This document shows, one piece after another, positions 23,601 through 35,600 of a stretch of 64,000 nt of DNA. Each line of letters opens with the position of its first letter. Position 1 is the stretch's first letter. The stretch is from Sabellastarte sp. h YS-2021 (lineage: Eukaryota; Annelida; Polychaeta; Sabellida; Sabellidae). The position numbers and the translations under genes were made by a program. The stretch covers positions 91,015,207 to 91,079,206 of the forward strand of contig OZ024935.1 in NCBI GenBank assembly GCA_964017235.1, in the 5' to 3' direction. Below the pieces are notes generated by a model. It was not told the origin of the DNA and did not search any database. It worked only from the letters and a program-made list of their open reading frames with translations.

Positions 23601-26600
23601 TATTCCGATTATGGTGTACTAATAGACTCAGTCTGGTACTTTTTTATGCATTCTGTACATAATTATACATTGTATTATATTCAGTTGCAAAAACAAAAAC
23701 AACTAGAGTTTTATTGCGTTAATACACCTTACCTAGTGGACAAATGCATTTGTCCGGCGCCCTGCCGGTCACGCCAAACGTTAGAAAAAAACGTCCTGAG
23801 CTGGGCTCTGGTCGGGACCGGTAGTGTCCTGTTTACTCGCCAGGTGGCTGTATAGCCCGCCTGCCGGCGCACTGCGCATGCGCTCTTCCTCTTTTTGTTT
23901 GGCGCGAAAGGAGACAGTCAAATTTTTGACAAAGTTTTGTTATTGGATATTATTATTTAAAACAGTTGTTTTGTGCTACGAATTTCGAAGTTCTTAGTAA
24001 AGTATCATGGCATCTCCAGGAAATCTTAAAGGGCAGAGGCGCGGCACGTGTGGCCATGCAATGGCTGCCTTTAACTTACACGAAAAGTGTGCCAGATGTC
24101 GGGACAAGAAAATGGGTGAGGATCCATGTGTTAAAGGTCTGGAATGTGTTATTTGTGAAGGTTTTAGTGATTCCCAGCGGGAGACTTTGTCTACCCCTGC
24201 TTATAAAATCCGTAAAGACAGAAAGTCTGGAGCTTTAGTTTCTCCTAAGGACATTACTGTAATCAGCTCTGTGGAAATGGAAGGCCATGCTTCTCCTCCG
24301 TCTGCGCAGGTTTCTGCGCACGCACCTGCTCCATCCACTTCTTCTGATTCCTCTGTGTCGTTTGTGACTTCAGCCCAGTTAGAGGCTATGTCGGATAGAT
24401 GGACAGAACATTTCGCGTGTTTTGAAGCGCTCTTGTCACGAGGAAATGTGTTCAGCATGCCTAAATCTTCTGCTACAGTTTCAGCTCACCCTGTCTTGTC
24501 TGATAAACCTTTCATTGATCCATCTGCCCGGCCTACCGGTCCGGTAGTGAACCCGGCAGAGCAGGATCTTAAGGTGACAAAAGCTGATGCCAAAAAGAAA
24601 AAGGCTTCTAAGCCTAAGACTGTTAAAGCTAAAAGCACTAGTAGTGCTCAGCCGGTGCCTGCTGCCACCATCCCCGGTCTGGGCGATGCTGTGCAGGAAC
24701 CAGTCTTCCAACCTGTTTCATCCTTTGACACCTCTCTTGCCGATCAGACAGTACAAGCTACCGGTCAAAGTGCTTCCAGGGTATCTTCCGTCCCTCAGAC
24801 CGTTCATGAGTCTTTTGTCACCGGTCCTGATGTGGGATATGATGTGGCACCTAGTTCTCTTGCCGGTGCCGGTTCCAACCCCCTACCGGAGCAAGTTTAC
24901 CGGGATCCTCCGGTACAGGATATCTCTGATGACGGACTCTCTGATGAAGATAATTCTTTGGTTGAAGAAGGTGAAGTGTCTTCGGATAACCTAGAAAAAC
25001 AAGAACAAACTGAAGATATGACATTTAGGGAGACTGTGAGGTCTGTGCGTTCGTTTATGGGGTGGGACTATATCCCGGTGTTTGAAAGCGACCTAGCTGA
25101 GCCCGACAAGTCAAACAACCCCTGGAGGGGCAAGCACCCCAGGAAGCCTGCTCGTATCTCAGTAGCCATGCCACTGGACGATTGGCTTTTCCAAAAGTTA
25201 GAGAAACTTAATACCACAGTGGCTGAAGGATACCCTTCGAGAGCGCATGATTCCGCAGGCCTTAAAAAGGATCAATTTATAAAGATTCCTAAGTCACAAG
25301 GCAGATTGTATCAAATGCACACCCTGAGACAAGATGGTCCGCACCGACCAGGGAAAAGCCTATTTAGCTGGAGCAACGGTGAGGCTAAGGTCAACTCACA
25401 GTTTCCAAGGATTGTGAAGGCTTCGTATCCACCCTCTGGCCCACCTTTCAGGCCCATTTCCCAGGAGTACCTGTGAAGGTGGGAGCGTTGTGCTCGGGAA
25501 GGAAGCTACGTTGTTAACAGCGCCGCTGGATTTAATCGCTGTGCTTCTGAGCTACAGGAGAGAATTGCTTCAAATGTGTCTTTTTTGTGCGGCAAACTCA
25601 ACAAGGGAAAAGCACCTAAGGACGTTTCCCAATCTCTTAGAGACATTAAAGACTTGCTAGCCTTCCACCAGAACGTTTCCATGGCTATGGGAACGGCATT
25701 GCAGCACTTGGCGGACAGTTTGTTTGTCCATTTAGCAAACCTCATTCTTCTCCGCCGTGACTCATATTTAGAGTTTGTAAAACCAGGAATCAAGCCAGAC
25801 ACTTGGAATCTTCTTAGGAACGCACCCATGTTTGGTTATGGCCTATTTCCGGACTCGGTGCTGGGTGCTGCTGAACAGGATGTTATTAAGCATGAGTCCA
25901 CCGGAGTCGCTCCAGGACCCGGTCCGGGTGCCTCCCAGCGCTCCAATTGGAGAGGGAACTTTAGATATAAGCCATATGATAGGAAAGACTCGCAGCGACG
26001 CACTGAATCTTCTGAACAAGAGCTCCAACCATGGAGGCAGTTCTCCAGGAATAGAGGTAGAGGACGAGCACGGGGCAGAGCAAACTCTCGTTTCTCTAAA
26101 TCCCGTGGCTTTAAGCCATATAAATGACAATCACAGTTTTGCAACCCAGCAGGTTCTCAGTGCTCCGGGTTTGAAAGTAGTAAAGCAAAGTGGTCCTCTA
26201 GAACAGACTTTAAATTGTCAGAGTTGCAAACAGAGTGTGTCATGCGTAGGTGTTGTAATTCCTGTTCTTTCTGTAACTTCTCCCGGGCAGCCGCAAAAGA
26301 AAGGCCTAAGACCCGGTCTTTGTCGGAACAGAATAAAGCTTGTAGAAGGTGTTTCTTGTGTAAATCATTGTCTTTTTGCCCCATCTGTTCAAAATGTCCC
26401 ACATGTTGTCACAGAGACCAGTGTTGGGGGAAGGCTTCAGAACTTCTGGCAAGTTTGGCAAAAGTTGGGTTCCAATCCCAGGGTAGTGTCAGTTCTGAAG
26501 GACGGGTATTCTCTTCCATTCAGGGAAAGGCCACATCTCAGCCGCTTTCCCTTGGTTGTGAGCAAGTACGCAAATCCCACCAAAAGCAAGGCCCTCGTGG

Positions 26601-29600
26601 CAGCTCTATCCGCCCTAAGACAAAAACAAGCAGTGGAAAAGGTGGTTGTCCAGTCTTCCCTGGCTTTTTACAACCGACTTTTTCTGGTCCCAAAACCCAA
26701 TGGGAAATGGAGACCAATTCTGGATCTAAGCAAACTCAATCTTTTCCTAGCCACCGGCACTTTCAAGATGGAAACCCTGGAGACAATTCGTTTGTCTCTG
26801 CAAAAAGGGGAATGGGTCACGTCGCTGGATTTCAGCGACGCCTACTTCCACATTCCCATAGCTCAAAGGTCCAGGAAGTTTTCACCTAAACAAGGTCAGT
26901 TTTCAGTTCACTTCCCTTCCCTTTGGTCTGGCCACGGCTCCCTTGGAATTCACCAAAGTGGTCAAAGAGGTCAAGTTGATAGCTCAAGCCCGGGGTATCT
27001 GGATCCACCAGTACCTCGACGACTGGTTGTTACGAGCCCCTTCCCAGGCAACTTGCCTACAACATACCCGGATCCTCTTGGACCTGTGTCAAGAGTTGGG
27101 TTGGTTGGTAAACATGCAAAAATCAGAGCTGGTTCCCCAACAGGTTTTCAACTTCGTCGGTTACCGGTTCGACCTGTTGACCGGTCGAGTCTTACCCACT
27201 CAGGACCGGTGGTCAACTCTCAAAGAGAAGGTGCAGTTCATCAAGAACAGGAGTTCTTGCACCGTCCGGCAGTTCATGTCTCTGATAGGTCTTCTGACTG
27301 CCACAGAGAAGCAAGTTTGGTCAGGGCGCCTTCATATGAGGCCTATTCAGTGGCACTTGAAACGCCATTGGCATGTACCGGAGATCCTAGAGAAGGTGAT
27401 TCCGGTGCCCGTGTCACTCCATCCTCATTTAGATTGGTGGCTGAAAGAAGAAAACGTGCTTCAGGGTCAATTTTTGCATCCGCTTCAGCACGCTCTACAA
27501 GTCTTTACAGACGCTTCAAACGAAGGTTGGGGCGCTCACTTAGGAGACTCCACTGCAAGAGGCGTTTGGTCAGAGCAAGAACAAAGGCTTCACATAAATT
27601 TTCTGGAGCTCAAAGCTGTCTATCTGGCCCTAAAGAGCTTCGAGCATCTTTGTCGGGGTCAAATTGTTCTGATTGCCACAGACAATACAACGGTGGTCTC
27701 TTACATCAACAAGGAAGGGGGTATAAGATCAGGCTCTCTTTGTGCCCTCCTGTGGAGAATTCTGACCTGGTGCCATTCCAAGGGAATAGTCCTGAGGGCC
27801 CGGCACATTCCGGGTCGCTTGAATGTGATAGCCGACAAGCTGTCGAGACACAATCAGGTGATTCAAACAGAGTGGTCGCTGGATCCACAGGTGTTCAGTC
27901 AGTTGTGCTCCAAGTGGGACCTTCCTCGGGTAGACTTGTTTGCCACCAGTTTCAATCACAAACTCCCCAGGTTTGTTTCACCGGTTCCGGATCAAAAGGC
28001 CTGGGCAGTGGACGCTCTAAGTCTATCATGGGAGAACCTGGATGTGTATGCCTTTCCTCCGGTATCTCTTCTCAACCAGGTGGTCTCCAAGATGGTGGAT
28101 CAAGGTTTTCTCAGAATGATTCTAGTGGCTCCGGGATGGCCGAACATGCCCTGGTTCTGGGACCTAGTACGGCTTTCAGTTCAGGTGCCCTATCAGCTCC
28201 CACTTCAGAGGGACTTGGTGACTCAACCGTTCAACGGGGTTCTTCACCGGAACCTCAGCAATCTGAACCTACATGCTTGGCTCCTCGAGCCTGCTCCATC
28301 AAGCAACAACGTTTCACTGAGGAAGTGGCAACACGAATTGAGGCTCCTCAGAGACTCTCAACCAGAGCCGTGTATAACTTAAAGTGGGCCATTTTTGTTA
28401 AATGGTGCGATTCGCATGAGGTGGACTTCAGGTCGCCCTCTATAAGCCAAATCGCGGAATTTCTTTTGTATCTGTTCAAAGAAAGAAACCTGCAGCCTAG
28501 CACAATAGATGGCTATAGAACTGCTATTGCGGACATGGTGGGCAACGATAGGTTAGCCATTAGTAAGGATGAGAACCTATCCCGTCTTTTGGACAGTTTT
28601 CACAGGGATAAACCCAAGGGCAGGAGGGGCATCCCTTCTTGGAATCTTTCACTGGTGCTCCATCAGTTGACTAAGGCTCCCTTTGAGCCCCTGCGGAAAG
28701 CCTCTCTTAAGCACTTGACTTTTAAGATGGTTTTCCTGTTAGCTTTGGGTTCAGGCAAGAGGCGTAGTGAGGTTCATGCCTGGCTTTTCAAGAATATCAG
28801 ACACCAGGAAAATTGGACTCAAGTCTCTTTTTATCCTTCTCCCAGCTTCATTTCCAAGAACCAGTTGGCTAAGGAAGGTTCAGCCTCGGTGGCTCCGGGG
28901 GTTATCCCTGCCTTAGCTCCCTCATTGGACAGGTCCCTTAGAGAAGATAAGTCCCTCTGTCCTGTCAGAGCCTTGCGCTACTATCTAGATAGAACCAAGG
29001 ACATTCGAGTGGGTAAGGAGTTGGTTTTCGTATCCTTCCGCCTGGGTTTTCAGAAGGATATCGTCCCAGCTACAATTTCTTCTTGGATCAAGCAGACAGT
29101 TCTCTTATGTTATCAGCTGTCAGATGAAGAGGCCCAAAACCTACATCAAGTGAGAGCTCATGATGTCCGGGCTTTTGCAGCTTCTAAGGCTTTTCAGGGA
29201 GGGGTCTCGTTGGACCAGATCCTCTCAGCCTGTCACTGGAAAGCTCACAACACTTTCACACAGTTTTACCTCAAGGACTGGGCTTGGGCTGATTCCGAGC
29301 TTTACCATTTGGGTCCCATTGTGGCTGCTCAGCAAGTCCACAGGGATTAGCTTGGGGTTGTTCATGATGTGTACATATGTATATATATATATATAAAAAA
29401 AAAAAGGGGGCTCTTGGATGGCCATGATCCCAAGTGGTTCCAGGGGTTTCCCCGGTATTCCTTGGTCCTGACTTCCTTCCTCTACTTGGTATCGGATCTT
29501 TTTCCCCTCTCTCTGCCTGTGCACTTCGTTGGAGTTTTGGCACAGTTTCTTTCAAAAGAAAGGGGGTGGGGTGGGGGGGGGGGGGGGGGGGGGTGACAGA

Positions 29601-32600
29601 GGTGTTCCTAGGGTAGGTTTATTTAACCTTTACCGGGTCCACTTCAAGAGATATCAAGAAAGTTGGGGAGTTCACCTTGTGGCTACCCACCATCCACTGG
29701 GTAGTTATTCTGCATCTGTCCACTAGGTAAGGTGTATTAACGCAATAAAATAGAAAATTTAATAGTAAATTAAATTTTTATAAGTTAATACCTTACCTAG
29801 TGGACAGGGGGAGTCCCACCCTACCTTCCCCGCTATTCTAAGCCAAAGGGGGTTTTTCTCTAAGGTAGACAACAAAAAGAGGAAGAGCGCATGTGCGAGC
29901 ATGCGCAGTGCGCCGGCAGGCGGGCTATACAGCCACCTGGCGAGTAAACAGGACACTACCGGTCCCGACCAGAGCCCAGCTCAGGACGTTTTTTTCTAAC
30001 GTTTGGCGTGACCGGCAGGGCGCCGGACAAATGCATCTGTCCACTAGGTAAGGTATTAACTTATAAAAATTTAATTTACTATTAAATTTTCTAATTGCTT
30101 TGCAAGAGAAAAAGAAATTGTTTTTGCATAGCAAAAACAAAGCATTCCAAAAGTATTAATGAATCTGTAGAAATGACCATCTTCCTCTATTTAATATGTA
30201 TTTTCCATTTAACCCAAAATACAAGGTTTCGTAGATGAATGTGTATATTTTTTTTTGTGTTTTACGCAGAAATTTAAGATGGCCGCCAAAATTGGCAGGA
30301 AAGCGATTTTTGGGAAAAGTCACCAGTAGACTGCATATACCCTGTGGATAAAAAAAATTCGTTGATATCACTCTAGCTCGCTCCGTTTCCGAGATAAACG
30401 TGTTGTTATGTTTTACGCAGAAATTCAAGATGGCGGGAAAACGATTTTTGGGGCAAGTCACCAGTAGACTCTGCAGATACCCTGCGGGTCAAAAATTCTC
30501 TAGCTCACTCAGTTTCCGAGATAGACATGTTTTTTTGCGTTTTACGCAGAAATTCAAGATGGCAGATACCCTGCGGGTCAGAAAATTTGTTGAAATCGCC
30601 CTAGCTCACACGGTTTCTGAGATAAACCCGTTTTTGCGGTTTACACAGAAATTCAAGATAGCCGCCAAAAGTGGCGGGAAAACAAATTTAGCAAAACCTT
30701 GCCAGTAGACCCTGCATATACCCTGTGGGTCAAAAAAAAAATTTTGTCACTCTACCTCGCTCCGTTTCCGAGACAAACACGTTTTTGCATTTTATGCAGA
30801 AATTCAAGATGGCGGCCAAAAATGGCAGGAAAATTTTGGGGGGAAATTCATCAGTAGACTGCAGATACCCTGCGGGTCAAAAATTTCTTTGAAATCACTC
30901 TGGCTCGCTCCGTTTTTCTGCTTTACCCAGAAATTCGAGATGGCCACCAAAAGTGGCGGGAAAACGATTTTGGCGAAAACTTGCCAGTAGACTCTCCATA
31001 TACCCTATGGGTCAAAATTTCATTGAAATCGCTCTAGCTGGCTCCGTTTCTGAGATAGATGCATTTTCGCTTTTTATGCAGAAATTCAAGATGGCCACCA
31101 AAAGTGGCGGGAAACAATTTTTGCCAAAACTTGCCACTAGACTCTGAAGATACTCTGTGGGTCAAAAATTTCATCAAAATCGCTTTAGCTCACTCCATTT
31201 CCGAGATAAACGTGTTGTTATGTTTCATGCAGAAATTCAAAATGGTCACTAGAAGTGGCAGGAAAACGATTTTGGTGAAAACTTGCCACTAGACTCTGTA
31301 GATACCCTGTGGGTAAAAAATTTCGTCAAAATCGCTCTAGCTCGCTCCTTTTCCGAGATAAACATGTTTTATGCCGAAATTTGAGATGGCCGCCAAAGTG
31401 GGGGGAGAACAATTTTGGCGAAAACTTGCCAGTAAACTCTTAATATACCCTGTGGGTCAAAAATTTCGTTAAAATCGCTCTACCTCACTCTGTTTCCGAG
31501 ATAAACACATTTTTGCACTTTACGAAGAATTTCAAGATGACCGACAAAAGTGGCAGGAAAACTATTTTTTGGGGGAAATTCATCGGTAGACTCTGCGGAT
31601 ACCCTGTGGGTCAAAAATTTTGTCGAAAAATCGCTCTAGCTCGCTCTGTTTCGAGATAAACGTGTTTTTCCGTTTTACCCAGAAATTCAAGATGGCCAAC
31701 AAAAGTGGCAGGACAACGATTTTGATGAAAACTTGCCAGTAGACTCTCCATATAACCCGTGGGTCAAAAATTTTGGTGAAATCACTCTATCTCACACCGT
31801 TTCTGAGATAAACGCATTTTTGCATTTTACACAGAAATTCAAGATGGCCACCATACATGGCAGGAAAACAATGTTTTGGGGAAATTCACCAGTAGACTCT
31901 GCAGATACCCTGTGAGTCAAAAATTTTCATCGAAATCGCTCTAGCTCCCTTAATTTGAAACTTAACAGGATGCGAGGGCACCACCTAGGCTAGGTTGCTT
32001 TCGAAATTGGTGCCATTTTTAAAAACAAGATGGCCACCATGGCCACCATCTTGAAACTCTATTTCTGTTCTCTAACTCGAAGACCTTTCTGCTGATCAAT
32101 TTGAAACTTAACAGGGTGGTAGCGCATCACCTAGACTAGGTTGCTTTCGAAATTGGACCCAAAACATGTTTTTAAATTGTGAATGCTTATCGGGATAACT
32201 TAAAAAGCACTTCACCTAATCACATGAAATTTGGCAAGTAGGTTTGAGGTATAGATGTCTGGATATCGTCAACTTTTGAGAGTGATCTGATACAAAATGG
32301 CCAACTTATTAACGATTAACTAAACTTGAAAATTTTATTTCATAAAAATGTAAATATACTATACCATATGAAAACACTTGGGTAGGCGTGGCTTGGCGTT
32401 CGGTGACCGCCACGTACACCGTACATAGAATTTAAATATATGAGGGGAGACCCTCTTTAAACCTATATACTTGCTACCTTTGACCCCTGGTGACCTAATT
32501 CACTCTGCCATGCGCAGTAATACAGAAATAGTTCATTCTTTTTGTGGCGGTTGAACTATCAACAGGCGTTTTGCTACCTTTTTAAAAAGACCTGCATTTA

Positions 32601-35600
32601 CACGTTTTTGAAGCTCTGTGAGTACTTCTTTGCTGTTTTATTCACTTTTCCTCCATTTTATTTACCTTTTACTTCAATTTCTGGTGAATTTATTGTATAC
32701 TTTGGGCATTATTTACGTATTTCTTCATAATTCGTATTATCGCTCATCTGGTCACGTGGTGTTAGAATGTCGGATTACCTTTGGAGATATTCATTTCCTT
32801 TGTAAATTAATTCTTTTTATGCACTTCTACAGGCATTTTTATTTTAATTTACGGTATTCCTTCATTCTTTCAACGAAATTCTTCGTTTCTCCACGTATTT
32901 TGACCGTATTGACTGTGCATTGTTTTTCACGTAGTTACCTATTTGGTATTTTCGCTCATCGGGTCACGTGGTGTCAGAATGTTGGACTTCCTTTGGAAAT
33001 AATCATTTCCGCGGTGAATTAATTCATTTATGCACTTATACAGGCATTATAATTCACCTTTTACGGTTTTCCTTCATTCTTTTTACGAAATTCTTCGTTT
33101 CACCGCGTATTTTGACCATATTTTTGAGCTTTTTACGAATCATTCACCAGGTCATGTGACGATGACGTCACATCCAAAATGGAGGTCAACCGATCGGTTG
33201 TCAGAAAATATTCATTTTCATAGTGATTACAGCATTTCCAGGTTTGTTTATACATTCCTTCTACATATTTCTTTGAATATTATTATGTCAGAGCATAATG
33301 TGTAATATTTTCAATTGTTAACGCATTTTTCATAGCGTAACATTACGGTATCTACTGCCTACCATTCACGGTTCTTTACTTGTTCAGGCCCTTTCATTTG
33401 ACATTTCTGGAATTCGGATCCTGGTTTCAGTGTTTTGGGGTTCAATTCTGAGCCTAGGGTCTCCATTTTAGCCTTTCTCCACCTTCAATTTTGGAGGTTG
33501 GGGGTTTACGGCTTCTGGGGAGGACTTTGTCTTCCACCTTTTGGAGATCCATTTCACTGTTGCTGGTTTCCTACATTCCAATTTTATGTCAATTGGTCAT
33601 TTGGTTTCTCAGTCCATTTTTAGTCCTTTGGCCTCTTTTGTGCCTAGGCTTCAGTCTAATCAGACTGCTTTTTGGACTGGGATTACCTTCTCAAGACCAT
33701 TCATGTTCAGGGTCCCTTAGAAGAGTTTATCAGTTGAATCCAACTGATTTTGCTACTTCCTTAACTCTACTCCATTCATTTTCTAAATCTAGAAAATTTT
33801 TGTTTGGGGTTTGGTGGAAATCTTCTGTTACTCAACAGCTTTCTATTGTGTTTTCACCATTTTTTAGATCTGACGATCAATGGGCACATCTCCCTTTTGG
33901 GTATGTTGGGGGTTCCTCTGTCTACAGTTAACCTTTAGGCAGACTTCAGGAACCCTATTCCAATTTTTTTTTTTTGTGCCAGTCTGTTGGACTATATGGG
34001 TGCTTAGGACTTCATCCTTTAATCTTCTCCTCAGAAGATTTTCAAGCTTCCTGTCTAACAGAATTAGGGAATAAATTTGACTGCTCTTTTCTTTTGATCA
34101 GTCTTATTTTTCTCTAAGTCAACCACTTTTCCAGGCTTAGAAGTTCCTTCATGAGGCCAGATACTTACTTTCTGTCACTCATTCATTTTGGGATTTTCTT
34201 ATTCTAAGTTTTGTAGGTTGGGTAATTACCCAATTTTCCTTCTAAAACTTAGTTTTGCCAAGTACAAAATCCTCTTCAGAGGGTTTTTTGGGTTGACTTC
34301 TTCAGGTTTCCGGACCTGGGATCTAGCCTGAAGGGGTTCTTAAGACCTTCTCTTCCCTAGGTAGAGTTCCTCTGCTATTAGGGGAGATCTGAGATGGACC
34401 TTAGGGTCCTTATTTCTGTGGGATTTTTTCCTTCAGTCCTGTTTTGTTGATCACTTATTCAAGTTGATTGACAAGGCAATACTTTCTCAGTGGTCTTTTT
34501 CATCCACCATTCTTTGGACATCTGTTTCAATGGGTCTTCTAGCTACATTTTAGCTGGTTGATCTATGGCCTTTTTTCAGCCATCTTTGCACTTTATTTTG
34601 AGAGATTTCTTTATCCATTTCCCTCACTTGTGCTTAGTCACTTGGTAGGGTTAATTGGTCCTTTTTTGGTCTTATGCTGTTTCTTGTGATGTCTCTCTTG
34701 GGAGACCATTTCTTCTCACATATAACAGTATAAGCAGAAGGCTTTCATGTGGCCCTTACTCAAGGTGCCTCTTTTAAGCTATCTGCATTAGCCTCTTGAG
34801 GCACACCAATTAGGACCTTTTTTCCTCCCATCCAGGGAGTTTTCTCTCTAACTTAGTGCTTTTAGGATGTGGTTCCTTTCCAGGTTCCAACATTCTGATG
34901 GTGGAATGCCTTCCAGAGGTAGAGGCTCAGCCTCAACCTCTATTATGGTGTCCTTCAGGAGATAAGAGGTTGTTTTACTCAAATTTTCACTCTTACTTCC
35001 AGATCCCTCCACTTGCCAGTGGGAGGTCAACTGATTCCAGTGGTCTCTCAGATTCCACTTTCCTGATTCTTTCAGCTCTTCTCCACAGAAGAATGCTGTT
35101 CTTTGTCATTCAGTCTCACACTGTCTGTTCACATGAGCAGTTCAAGTATCTTGAGCTCCTGTTTTCCTGATTTTTCAGGGCATTATCCTTGACAAAGATA
35201 TACTGGAAACCACAATTAGATTTATATCTTTTCCTGGTTTTCCAGACTATCAGGATGCAACTTATCAGTTGATCATTTTCTCAATTGGCCAGTGGACCAC
35301 TTCTCTTCCTCAATTTGCCTCCTTTCTCTCCTTTGGCTCCTTTGGTTCACTCTTGCTCATAGTTTTGCTTTTGGGCAAGGTGTACCACTTTGTGGCAATG
35401 CCTTATGGTCTAGCCACTAGCCTTTCAGGATTTACTTCCTTAGTCAAGGAAGTAAGGAAAGTTGGCTTTGAGGTTGGGCATCTCAGTGCACATGTGACTA
35501 CAAATTGGCTCATTAGAGCCAATAGTTGTCAGAGGCTCTTTTTTCAACTCTATTAGAGTTGACTTTCATCTTGGAGTGGTTCTTAGCAGGAAGTATTTAC

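Larger units (their letters stand above)
23709..30093 (+). mobile_element. DIRS-like tyrosine-recombinase retrotransposon, near full length
   Basis: The element has inverted terminal repeats at ~23720-23899 and 29871-30059, nearly identical apart from a 9-bp indel. An internal complementary region at 29712-29807 joins the complements of both outer ends, which sets the termini at about 23709 (TTTTATTGCG) and 30093 (ATTTTCTA). Content in order: gag-like frame, Cys-rich leader, reverse transcriptase, RNase H, tyrosine recombinase. There is no target duplication, as expected for recombinase-mediated integration. This copy has a gag stop and two frameshifts, so it is defective but young. Confidence 0.9.
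23703..31960 (-). mobile_element. Helitron-like element (minus strand) split by a DIRS insertion
   Basis: On the minus strand the text left of the DIRS insertion reads CTCTAGTTG, and the text right of it ends CAAAGCAAT. Joined, they match the uninterrupted terminus CAAAGCTATACTCTAGTTG at 49374-49388. The terminal CTAG is 23703-23706. The subterminal repeat AAGCATTCC lies near 30140. The body (30270-31950) is a minus-strand tandem array. The 5' end is not exact. Confidence 0.65.

Noticed and set aside
25832-29350. A single 1172-aa protein
   Set aside because: The frame is open throughout, but between ~26885 and ~28270 the real RT/RNase H motifs are in another frame. Only its first and last parts are genuine coding sequence.
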